Assembly: GCA_005406025.1 (NCBI GenBank)
Contig: BGZK01000106.1
Span: 434,001 to 498,000, forward strand
DNA length: 64,000 bases
Direction: 5' to 3'
Source of the DNA: Eumeta japonica
Taxonomy: Eukaryota; Arthropoda; Insecta; Lepidoptera; Psychidae
Part shown: positions 13,801 through 27,500 of the stretch, piece after piece
How the letters are laid out: every line of letters starts with the position of its first letter
Position numbering within the stretch: the first letter of the stretch is position 1
Made by a program: the position numbers and the translations under genes
The notes under the pieces: generated by a model
Told to the model about the DNA's origin: nothing
What the model saw: only the letters and a program-made list of their open reading frames with translations
Database searches by the model: none

Positions 13801-16800
13801 TGTTCCCCGGCCATAGATAAAACATTATACAGACCTTGGCAGTTGTGGCGAGCGACTTGGCAACATCGGCGGCCATCTTGTCGAGTTCCGGCTGCACCGC
13901 CTCCTTGGACAGGCCCCTGATCGACGCCAAGCACATGGCTGCCGACTCCCGGTCATCTGGGAAATAGATCATTTGATTGATCTCTCGAAATTTAAACGTT
14001 CCTGACTACGATCGTCGAATAATATAAGTATCTACAAAACACAAGTTGTATATGAGCAACACTGATGATTTCTGGATTGTCATTAATAAGACAGTATATT
14101 ATGTTTATGATATATTTTAGGATGTCGGTGAGGCAATAGAGATATGCTAATACCATACCATGTTAAAATCTATAGTCTCTACCTACGGCTCTGGGGAACA
14201 GGCGTGAATTTATATTATTATTATATATTTATTGTTTTTAGAAGTGCTATATTATATTCTCATTATACACTTTTGCTTTCTTTGGAACCATTGTAAAAAT
14301 CACTTGGAATTTTCTTTTGAAACGTTTTCAACGATGTTTTGGAATCATGCGGTATCCATTTAAGGCAAAGGTTCCGAACCTTCAGACGTGTATGCAATAT
14401 CTTTCGCACTTGGCTCATACCGATGCCTAGTGCAGTAGGAATTGTACAGTAATATTTGTTTCGGTAGCCCCAATCGCCGACCGACTATCACGCAAATCGT
14501 AAAAAAGCTGATCACGACCACGCCTGAATTCACCGAACCGGCGATACACAGAGCTACGAGGTGGAGCTTCATCACCGCTTGTCAATTGAAGTCTCTGGCG
14601 ACTTTGTTGTTGACTGAGGCCACGGAGAAAAATGTAAAAAACCATGGTGCGAACTATATTTCGATTTAAATTCATTGTAATACCTATACACGATTTTTAA
14701 AACGATGTCGCATTGAAGAATCAAATGACAATCCGCACAAATCAAAACGTAACCTACTCCCAAAGAATTGAATTTTCAGCAACTACAATTTTTTACAATC
14801 TTATTATATACTTATATCCATTTCCAGAAATTGTCAATGTGACCGACGTTACTGTTATTTAACTATAGAAATATAGATATTTAAAAGGTGTTTTGTTTGC
14901 AAAACTAAATGTCTATACAAAATTTTCTTTTATAGCAGTGAATTACCTCAATAACTACAAGTATTGAATTCCAAGAAGTTATTTAGTCAGTAAGCCGATT
15001 TGAAACATGAATTTAATATCCTCAGATTGTTACACTGTTATGGTATAATAAGTACATACATATGTTATTGTATTATTATTAAACAGCTGCACTGAGCTAT
15101 TTTTGGATTGTTCAACAATAACCTACAAGATTTAAGTAAACATATCTACGCACTAACTGTACTCCAAATCTAATGCATTGTCTAGCAATGTTATGCATGA
15201 GTTGAATAAAAACTTGTATGTACTAAGATATATTTTTTTAATGTACTGAATCAGCTGTGACTTTGTATTGACATGCTTTTCTATATATAATGATCATAAA
15301 TAGAAGTTAAACTCGTTGGTGATACGACCATATTGTAAGAAAACTTAGTGCTTGTCGTAGGTATAATATATATCAATATATGATAGAATAAATTGTCTTC
15401 TAAAGGTCGACTCGATTCGATATTCGACCCTTGTTCTGTTCAGATAGCGATCTTAAACAACCGTCCACCGTCCGCGGCTCGCGTATCAGTGGTACTCACT
15501 TTTGCTCAGATGGTAGGTCGGCGACTCCGGCATGAAGAAGAACAGTATAACGAAAACTATGACGATGGCCACGCCGATGTAGGAGGTGACCGCGTACGAG
15601 ACGTAGGGGCCGATGGCGTACACCATCAGGAAGCCCACCGTTATGAACATCTGAAGGAACGAGCCCAGGGCGCCTCTGACGTCGTCCTAGAACAATAACA
15701 CGACATCGAATAATGACCGACGAGAAGAATCTGATGAGTCCGAAGGCAGTTCCGCTTTTAATGATGTAAATTAAATTCTAAATGGAATCGGTGGCTTGGC
15801 TTTTTAATGTCAATGTACAAAATTAAAGGCCTAATATAGAACATGCGGTATACTGCGGAGAACTATACGCTTAAGATGTGGGATAGCGCTAGTTGTTTAA
15901 TGTGGTGTGACAAGGGCGAAATAGTGCACCCCGCGCGACACCCACTCAGTGTAAAGGAATTGATTTCAAAAAGGAAAAATGTTTGCCCGACGAATAATCG
16001 GACATCAATTTACGATATTATTTTTAAAATTGAAATTGCAAACACAAATCCATGAGCTCGAAAAAAAAATTCATAAAGCCATATAAAAAAATGTCATCAC
16101 AAGAAGTTTGTCTCTGTAGCTTGTGTTTTAACCAAAGCCTGTCCAGCTTTTATAGTGTCCAAAGCCGTCCCCGCGATGTTGGCTGACTCACTCGTCACTT
16201 ATTCAGGGAAGACAGCATCCGTCTACTCTATCTCTATCGTCCTACGACATCATGATCGCGGATTTTAATTAAAAATATACTCGTAGGAAAGTCCTCACAT
16301 TTCTAGAAAAACCTTCCCGTATTCATTGACAAGTTTACATTTACTAATTCAACTTCACGGGCAAAGCTCAACAACAATTATTACTAAACCAACAAGAGAA
16401 ATAACCTCTTCGAGAATAAACGGCTAATAAATAAAAGCCTACGCTTAATTATGATTATAGTTGCACTGTTTTTATTAATGTTGTGGATATTATCCAGATT
16501 TTCAATACTGACAGGCATTGGGCGCGGAAATGCATATTTCACACAAGAACGACCTCATTAAATCCTCATTATCGGAACCGTGTATCAAAAAAGCGGTTCC
16601 GATGAATGAGGACTTACCGCAAAGTTTTTTATCAGTTTTAATTTCTACGAGAATAAAAATAAAAATAATAATAACTGGACCCACCGTAGCTATCTCCGCA
16701 CAGTACATGGGCGATATGGTGAACACCATGCCAACGCCCACGCCCCAAAATATCCTGCCCACGTACAGCATCCACACGTCCGTGACCACGGCCACGAATA

Positions 16801-19800
16801 TCCAGCCGGCGAAGAGGGGCAGAGACGAGCTGAGCAAGCCCCACTTCCTGCCTATGGTGGAGGCGGCGAGACTGCCGATGAAGGGACCTGCGAGAAATAT
16901 AAATGTTACGTGTTTAATATAAAAAAAAAAAGTTAAGAATCTGCAGTGTTACGACTATGGCGAAAGAAAAACCAAAGATGAGGAACATACGTAATACACG
17001 TTATGTCCATTTTAATCGTTAACATCCATCCGGCGATAATTGCAATTTGCCAATGCAGTACATATACCTGACTGAAAATAGAAATAGATGCGTGTCTGAG
17101 TTAAGGCGATAACTCTGAATGAAAACTGTTAAAAGACCGAGGGACGCTCAATGCGACGTAGTGAGAGGGTAAATAAAATGTATTAAATACAACCAACATA
17201 TATAGACTCTGAATTAGATACGTCAGTTTTGTCTAAAATTTGGTCCATTAAAAAAAAAAAGCTCTTTCCGTTGTCTGAGCCATGTTATAAAAAACATCTA
17301 CAGCTCTCAGAAGAGTCAATGAGAACTACAAAGATTTTAGAAGTTATATATATACATAAAACTTAGACGTGGGTATCTCAAAACCACCTTAAATATAATA
17401 TGTGAAAATTTTCAAGTTTATAAATTATACATAGATGTCTTCCTTGGAGAAACGAGATATTTTTGAAGTGAAACTTCTTTATCGGCGTATGGGAGAAATT
17501 TTATAGCAATGTAACGTTTTTCTGTTACGCGCCATCTTTATTTCTGGGTAACATTTTTCCGTTACACGCCATATTTATTCAATGTTATTAATGTCATCGT
17601 GGCATAAACATAATTGTTACTAAGGCCACCTGTCACATATACTTTCTGTCAACACCCTAGATCTATTTACAGTTTGTATATATTACATTTTGCTATTACC
17701 TAAGTTGAAACCTTTTCAACCGACATACATGAACTATATCTCCCATTCTTTCATTGAGTGACTCGATTTTATATGTAGCGTTCGATAATTTTCCTACAAT
17801 TCTATATGGCCCTTTATAACATCGCATTAATTGAAAAGTTTTACCTATCACCCTTCTAGGTACATATACCATTACCAAGTCTCCTACATGAAACTCTGAA
17901 CATTTCTATTTCTGAAACTCAGTAGTGACGTGAAAAATAATATTTCAATTAAGTGATTAGCGAAAAAATTTTATAAAGTTATTTGTATCCATGTCTATGA
18001 TAATAAAAGCCTTTTGTATAAACTTTATCTAATTTAGCTTTATTCAACCAATTTCTGTGAAGTTGTAAATAGTAAATCATTTTTCGAAAAATGATGTCAT
18101 AAAGAAGTTTCACTTCTTACGTGTGTACACTAACACACTTTCTTTTTTTCTAAACGTTGCTCGATTTAATGCCATTTTCATAGAATTTTCATGTACATAA
18201 TTACATTGTTTGTATGTTATTGGTTCTCAACAACAAATAGCACTTTGTATTTATTCACTACAACATATGGCACAACATAAATAAAATACGTAAACAAACT
18301 TTGCAATTACTTAGTGTTTTATTATGTATATTTATTGTTGGAAATAAACATAAATTTTCCTGTCGTTAGTTGTCATATTTTCACAGCAAACCACCGTTGC
18401 CCAGATAATATCATTATGGCTAGTTTGCGTACTTGAGTGAAAATCGGGTCACATAGAGATTTCAGTCTTGACAACAATGCTAATTGCTTCTACATATTTT
18501 TGAATTATTATTTTGTAGTTCAAAAATGCTACCACGCCACATTACAAACAAGATTATTATACAAAAAAAAATAAAAGTGTTATTAATTTGTCACACCAAT
18601 AAAACTTTTCGAGTTTATGCAAAATTTAAATAATTTAATAATATCCTAAACATAATTTTACCCTTCAAGCAGGTACTGCAAATCAGACTTCCCGATTAGA
18701 TAAATAACAATTGAAAGGAAATTAGCAAGCTGTATAAAATACATAATATTTGTTTAATACAAAAAAATGTCATTCTCCTCTATGATTGTCTATAAATGCA
18801 AAAGACAAAGTATGCTTGCATCATCTTTGTGCGACAGCGAAGTTTATAGAAAAGTTCGCGTACGAGACATAGACTAAGGAAATGTTTGTTGTACAACGCG
18901 GTTCGCAGTGCAAACAAAAATAACCTTTAGATGGAGCACGTGTTGGTGCAGCAAGTTTATCATACTCGTTTATTCTATAAACTGGTTAGTGCAAAGTATT
19001 TACTACACTTTCTTTACTTAATAATCTCAATTATTGTTTAGCATTTGATATATATTTATCTTACTTTTTATAACGCTTCTTCTGGCATCTCCTTTTAAGT
19101 GATATTTAAAAAAAAATCATGTTTAAAATGAAATTTATATTCCACGTCCGCCTTTTAACGGTTGTTCCGGCTAAAACCCGTCAAAAGGAAAACATGGAAC
19201 GCAAAATTAACTTTAAAAGTGACCTTCAGTTAAAAGTGATTTTCAAATACGGTTGTAGAAGAGGCCTTTGAACATTTGAAAAATGTTAAAATATATTTTT
19301 TCTCAACGTACAATAATACATATGTAATTGCTATATATATACGAGTGTTTTTGCCTTTATTACTGATAAAGTAATATACTTGTTTTAAGTAAATTTATTT
19401 AACACTGAGGCGTTTTAATATTATTGTATAAATAAATATAAAAAAAATGTTGAAAAATGGCGTATGATCATGAAGTTGATTCGCTTTGAAGTGTGTGCGT
19501 ATTGATTTCGCATTCATTTTTAATTTAACAAATGTAATCGACATAATCAATATGCATATACACAAAAGTGGCAAACGCTTTTGATACGGTCTTAATATAA
19601 AAATGTATCGTGACACTCACCTTTTTTGTTTTTCTTTTCTAATACAAAAGCGGCGACCTTGCATGAATGATGTATGAAATTGCATGAAGCCGTTTGCCAC
19701 CTAACAAAAACAGAATAATGACAAAATGGCGACACGAGTACCACATGAAAAATATGAAATATGACAGATAAAGCAAAGCATGCGTATCGTACAAATAAGC

Positions 19801-22800
19801 GTTAAAATTATGTATTAAATGAGGATGCATATTATGTATAAAAAACATGGGACGTTAAAATGAATCATATACATATATATATATATATATATACTAGCTG
19901 ACCCGCCCGCTTCGCTGGGTAATTTTTATTATAAAATGAAATGTCAAAGGATTTACGGAATTCTAAAAATGAGTAGCCTAGAACCATCTACAAATCATTC
20001 TGCATCGAATGGTCCCAGTCCCATGTCTATACGTTTAGTAGTTTTTAAGTGATTGGCGAACAAAGACAACCTATTTTCGTTATATCTATATATAATGAAA
20101 ATACACACACACACATTTGTTTTTTGTCCGCTTGTTCATATTAAAATCGACAGTATAATTTTAAAGTTCATATATAAAAGATGTTTTCAATGAACAAACG
20201 ACACGAAAAACGACTGATGAAATGACAACTTACCGATTATCGCGCCTATGTTCAGCAGGGACCCTATCCAGGCCTCCTCATCGCCGGTGATGGGCCGGCC
20301 CAGCGGCGACTGCGTGGCGTAATCCTCGCCCAACTTCTGGTTGGTGGGGGATGTCCATCCCATACAATATCCCAGAGAGACTATGGCGATGTTCGCTGTA
20401 AAAGAAACGATTGATATCAATCCGAGGGGGATCAATCTACGATCGAATATTGCATTAGGAATGACGTTGGAAATGACGCAAATCGCCACCGTTAACGTCA
20501 TTGCCCTTTCGTCCCTTCACGGCAAAGGAACGCCCTATCACAGTCTGATTTCAGATTAAGGACTTTAGACCATAAGCCGTCGCCATATGCTATCACCGCA
20601 ATATAATAAATATCGCGATGATGTGAGCATTTGCATATTCAAATATTAATCAATGTATATATATAGTAAAAGGGGCATACGAGACTGTGGTTTTAGATCC
20701 GACGACATGTATCATAAAATGGTTTGTTGATACGTCGGTCAGATTGAACCATTGAGGAAAACACTTCGCCAAGTCGCACTTCGGTGCCGCGTTGACTGCA
20801 TTTTCATATGCAGCCGCTGCTTCCTCGGCGTCTTTAAACCAATTTCCACGAAGTTTGCTTCTATTTTATCCGTCCGTCCATTTATTTTATGACAACCTTA
20901 TAACTACGACATTCGTCCATCGATTCCGATGAAATAGGAGCTACAGGTATTTTATGTAAACATTCATACAATCATGTAGTCACTTTCAGTTCAATTTCAC
21001 AAAATATGACGCGCAACATCACATTTAACTTTATCCTACGTCGATGTCGCGAACGTAACGTGACCGTTATGCATTAACTCGACAGCGCAAACACACCTGC
21101 ACTCTCACGTTCATGGATAAAAGGCGGGCGGGCAAACCGATAAATCACTTCGGCAAACCGAGGCGATGCCGTCCGGGATGTTAAGGGCCGACGGGGGCGC
21201 GTTCAAACAAACGTCAAGCCCATATAATGCAGGCAAACCTCCCTTGAACGCGTACGATACACGGGAGTCAACACGGGTAATGTATGAACCCTTTTAGTGC
21301 GCGCGTATTTTTTTCCATCCTGATCAGTTTAATCCTAACAATTACTGATCACTTTTTTTTTTGAAGCAAAGACGACTTGTGAGAGGCAACAAATATAATT
21401 AGCTTGTCGTTCACGTATGTTGGCAATCAATATTATTCAAAAAAAGTACTTTGCTATGCATTTCACAGTTTAGACTTTTCAATGCTCATGGTTAGGTATA
21501 TGAAAATCAACAACTGGCTATCCGCTCGCGGCTTCGCTCGCGTGAAATTCCGTCTGTCACTGCTTCGGTTGTTTCGGTTGTCAAAATGTTCATCGCAACT
21601 CAATCAACTCCTTCATTCACCGATCTACTATCCCCATTCCCTTTCGACCCCTTTATATTTTTTTAATAAGTCGAGCGCGTCGTTGTCAGAACATCAAATA
21701 CGGGTGTTTCTTTTTTTCTTTTCTTGAACGTTATCGTTTCTTCGTATCGTGACGTCTCCATAGGCCTTCGACGCTAACAATTATATTTTTCTTGTGACTT
21801 TTTAGGCTATATCTTTAAATAGGGTTAACTTCTGTATTCTGCTCCAAGCCAAGCCCTATCCACCTATGAAAACTGCATTATAGTTCATTCAGTAATTGCA
21901 GAGTCGTGCGCGAACAGACAGAAAAACAGAAAAAAAAATTAAAAATAGTTGTTGTCTCTTATATTAACTTTCTCTTATCGTCGCCTTTACATTTACCATA
22001 CATACCTTCAACGTACAGACACACCGGGTTCTACTGTTTTAGTTTACGTATAGATTTTGAAGCAAATCTACAATTCACTTTCTCATGAATCGATTGTTCT
22101 AGCACTACATTCCTTCAGTGCTATTTACTTTGAAGAGTTTTTGAGCTTCACCATAACGTGTAATGATCACTAAGGAACTACTTTTAGTGCAAAACCTACA
22201 TGTAGTTTATCTGACTAGAATACAGTTCACAACTCCATTTTTTTATGTGTTTATAAATTTTTATTTCCGAGGGTCAGGTACAAACAAAAATTGTCCAAGA
22301 GGTAACATTTTCTACTTCTTCTATTCTACTAACATCCATCCATTCTTTCATACAAGCCTAACTGTTTCAGATGCTTAAAATTTAGTTTTCTTTAATACGC
22401 CATCAATATATTCTGTGTAAGATTTTCTAGAGCTTTCCTTGCCAATCCCTCCACCTAACACATTCACAATGTTGACTTAATTCATAAGTCTATTTTGATT
22501 TAACTTTTCCAGGTGACCAAATCAGCTCAACATACTATTCTTTAGTCTATTCACTCTTTGACACGTTCTCTCGTATCACTGTTTCTTCATCTTTCTATCA
22601 AGTACAATTCTTTGACTATCGTATACAATGTAGGAATCAGATTCGTTATGGATAGTCAAACGTACATGTCGTCAGATACCTCTACGCGTTACAATAGTAA
22701 GCAAGGCCCCATTCGTTTTGTTTCCTAAACTTGATCCCTTTTCAATTTCAATATGTCTATCATATTTGTAAACGACAACCCAAACGGACAAATTTTTTTT

Positions 22801-24483
22801 TTAATCCCTCTCTTCGTACAATATATTACATACACTATGATAAAAATTACTTCATAATAATCTACTAAGTTAAAACTGTAATACAGTAAACAAAAACAGC
22901 GATATTTAATTAGTAGAACACTCGATTTTGCACCTGAAGCATTGATCTCGGACATGTTCCAATATTTTTTTTAATCTTAGGTACCTCTGTTTATTCAACA
23001 ATGCCACTTGTTGATGGCCATTAAAAACATCGTGAAAAAACACATACTTCAAAGGTAGGCAAAAACTTACACCTTGTACCGTGTGACAACTACATACGCC
23101 GATGAGCTCGCAACCAATACCTAATACACGATTCTTGCAAAACATGGATTCGTACCAAAACCGCCGTGTCTGGATACTTCTTGTCGGGAACAATACCGTG
23201 AGGTTATATGTGAAAATAGGTATTGATATTACGAAATTAAATACATGTTTATTTTTAATTAGGACAGTAATCGCAGCTTATCTATTATATCAACTCAAGG
23301 CAAAGACGACCTTTTACTAACAGTCGGCACGCCCCTCTTCCACGGTCAGACGAAACAAAATGAATCTAATGAGGTTCCGTATAAGCCCTTAGGCCAGATA
23401 TCGACATGCTTTATTAAATTTTAACAAATCGTTAAGCGTTTAACGACCGTCAATTCATCGTTTACAACAAAAAATATCGGGGCTACTACCGCAGTTATTA
23501 TCATTTTGTGAATTTTATCAATTTTTGCGAAATAATTCTAGGCCAGATAAAAACATAAACGTATTATGTTTACACTCGCAATTTTTATATTTTTTTATTC
23601 CTTTGCATCATCCACGACTATTAGAACCATATTCAAAACTATCTGAAAGGATTGAATCGAAACAAAAGATTACAAAGTTGAAAACTTCAATAGTTATCGT
23701 CGGCGCTCGATACTTTGGCCAACCTGGTCGTAGCCGATCTGGTTTTCCTGGGCTTATATTTTCTTTAAACAATAGAGACCTTTCTTTTTTGCTTACAAAA
23801 GTGATTATAGACATTTGCAAAGGAAATCAGTGACGTGATAGCTTTATGGAGGTCCGCTGGTCCAAAAATAAACAAACATATATTAGTTTTGCAAGGACTT
23901 CATACAGATAAACGTAGGATTCTAGACGCCAAACTCAGTCATTAAGAAATTATATAACCATTAAAGTGCGTGCAAAGTAAACTGCGAGTTTATTGCATGG
24001 TTATTTTAAAATGCTTGCCCGCAACGTGCGTCAACATGCAACATGCAACCCGCCTCTGACCCTCGAATTTGAACTTCTGCTACGAATCCAACGAATTGAA
24101 TATTGATTCGAGAAGACGAACTGACATCGAACACTTAAGCAAGTGCTAATAGTTTATTTATTTAGTCCGCTAAATAATTTTGGATTTCACCTGTTCAACC
24201 AGGTTTGCCGTTTTTTGCGGACTAAGATAAATAAATTATTAACACTTGCCTAGGTGTTCGATATCTGTCAATCCTCTCGAATTTCAATCAGAGATTCACA
24301 GTGGAAAAGAAGATTCTAGGGTCAACGGTCGGTTGGATGACCCAAAAACGATAGCCTTAACTTTTAAGGCTATCTTTTCATGGGACTTAAAGCGTGCCTC
24401 AAGTTCTAATCACACTTTTAAGGAAAGGGTAAATCTATTGCACGGTCCACGGATCATCCGTACCACAAAATATACGCTTGTGA

Positions 24484-24577
<94 letters not shown>

Positions 24578-27500
24578 ATATAAACACAGATAGTCATTAT
24601 AATATTCTACGATTTTGTTTTCGCCGTACTTGTGCTAAGGGGATGTCCGGCTATTCTAAACCCTCCTGCCCTTGAACAGGGTTTTATTTTTAACACCCAT
24701 CGTTATTCCTTTATGTCCTTTTGAATTGAAATCTATACCAGAATTATTTACGAAGAAATATATTTCGCTCGCATGACTGTCAGAATTTGTTCTTGATCGT
24801 TATAACTTGACGCATGCCAAGTTAATCACGGATTAACATTGAACAGCTAATCGATAGATTTTTGGATTTATCAAAAGTTATCACTGGATAATAACAAATG
24901 AAACAGTACGTATCTAATCATTTATCGGGCGATGTTTATGCAAACTGCACCATTATACTTGTCATAATTTTTTTTATTATCTTTTTTGTTCTGTTTAGTG
25001 AAGACTATATAGGTTATGGCGAGTATCATCCAAGCTCATATTGGATACGTTGATTTAATGTGGATCGGAAACTTCAAATGCGCTTTCAAATAAACCTAAC
25101 ATTGCGTAATCCCGCTTAAACCAAATTATAATTTCTATTCTAATCCAGAAATTAATTAGAAAAAATTACAATGCAGGTCTGAAATTCAATTCATGCTCTC
25201 TGCGACACACGTGGACGTGCTATACACTTAATCCATCAACGATTATAGATTAATGTGGATCGGAAACTTCAAATGCGCTTTCAAATAAACCTAACATTCC
25301 GTAATCCCGCTTAAACCAAATTATAATTCCTATTCTAATCCAGAAATTAATTAGAAAAAATTACAATGCAGGTCTGAAATTCAATGCATGTTCTCTGCGA
25401 CACACGTGGACGTGCTATACACTAATCCATCAAAGATTATAGATTGGTATACGAGAATTGTTACTGACTATATCTAAAGTTCAAAATCGTTTAAATAATG
25501 TCAACAGTGAATATCATATCATATGGCTTAAAAGCTAAAAACTTAGCGGCAAAGTAACAACAACCGAGAGCAACAAAGCTTATAGCTTGCTATTGTGAGA
25601 AATGGTAACAGCTGCCGTGTACAGTACAACGCACGAAACTCTGCCGCTCTGAATTCCTGCGAATAATGCAATAAGCAGGTTTAATGCTCCTCAGTGCACC
25701 TGATGCTCCTTCTTTCTTCTGCCCCGCGTTCCCGTTTTACGCCATTGCGACGCTTTCGTGACTAACTTCACAGCGGCAGAGTTTCGTGATGTGCACTGTA
25801 TACTGTATAAGGGACGTTTCGATTTGGTGTCGATTTTGTAATTGGTTACCTCTTCAAACTTCAAACACAAGAATATGAGAGTCGTCGACCGGCATAGACC
25901 CTATATAGGATTTAAACGTTGCGGTTACAACATATTAGATCATACTCAACAATGGATAAGTATTTTGGCCTTATATGCTACATTGAAATATTTCCTTCGT
26001 AAAATATTAATACATTTGTTATTTCGAGATTCTTGTCGCCAATTTGCTGAATCACAACCTTCCCGTTTTTATTTCAACCTCCCGGTTTTTATTCGAACTT
26101 AGACCCTTCGTGGAAGTTAGGGGTCATCGAGACCGCTGTCACAGCCGCGGTGATAACATCCAGAACCAGCAACTCGACATGACTTAATTTAGAATCTCAC
26201 TGGTCAATTTATCCGTGGTCAGGCTTCGAACCCGTTATTTTCCGGTTCGAAAGCTTGACCGCTCGCCACCGTTGCTCTGCGTGAAAATGTTGAGTTCTTT
26301 TTTTTTATTAAACGGCCATTTCGCTCGACTGTATCATGTATAGCACATCTCAATCGTATAGCGATGTCCCTTTTAGTATTACATAAACACTCACAAATAA
26401 AACGATAAAACGTCAACGTCAAACAAGTTCTTCTTTCTTAACCTTGAACAAAAATTCTACACGTGAACGTCTAACCATAAATTTCTTCGTTCAAAAACAA
26501 GTTTTACGTGTTAGACCATCTAGTACTTTTTTTTTGTTTTCGTTGACATTTCATAAAATTTATTTCTTTAGCTGTATAATGTTTCGTTGAATTTTAATGC
26601 GCACGATGAAAAGGTCGGCGATGGTCGCCCTAGAAAATGCTATGCAGATCGTACTGGTGGTGTACTGAAAAAGGGCCAAATTTTAAGCATCCACAATCGA
26701 CGAGCTTTCATGAAAACATTGATGGATGTCAGAGAAGCAATAGAGATATGCAAAGACCGTACCATGTGGAAATCTATAGTCCCTGCCTACCCTTCTGGGA
26801 AATAAGCGTGAGTTTATATTATACGATGTTAAATTCGGTTCGCCCTGTTAATTTCTGATATGACGCGACGTTATTGAACAATATGAAAATGAAGTTAAAA
26901 TTTGAACAGCGGTTCGGTTGCGAACATACGTTCAAATATTTGTACACGTTGGACGGTTTCGTGGCATGTGAATACATTTTACAAATTAGAATTAAAAGCG
27001 AATTTACAGGCACGTGTCGTTTAATTAAACTACTTTTCAATAACATAAAAAAATGGTTATATGTGAATATGAAATGGCAATACTAATAAACAAAAATTAG
27101 AATTTTTTTTTTTGATAACTAGTTTTCATATTTTTGACGAGACTAAAAAAAACATTTAATACATTCAATCACATGTGGGGAACTAAGAAACTATTTGCGA
27201 TGTTATAGAAGATATAATGAAAGTTATTCTTTTTTTAAGTATAACTTTCCAAATAACTCTCTGCCGGCGTCTATACACACGTCAAAATCAGTTTTCAAAA
27301 CACATTTTCCAGACTGTATCAGGCACTTCTGCGATCACCTTCTTCATTTTTAAGGAGCCCATCCATCATCAGGTGATGAAATATGTTTTCCCTTAAATTG
27401 GTTTTATTTTAATTTAATTAGTGACAAATTTTTGTTTGTACAGAATATGGAGGAAAGTTTGAATTTCAAATGTCTATATTGCTTTTTTCTCTCATTTAAT

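Noticed and set aside
16518..16922. A 134-codon + strand frame across exon 3
   Set aside because: Antisense shadow of exon 3.
24246..24593. A 115-codon + strand frame
   Set aside because: Much of it is translated (TA)n repeat and foldback-element sequence.
26105..26300. Functional tRNA gene
   Set aside because: A and B boxes are present but too close together, and no acceptor stem or cloverleaf can be drawn.
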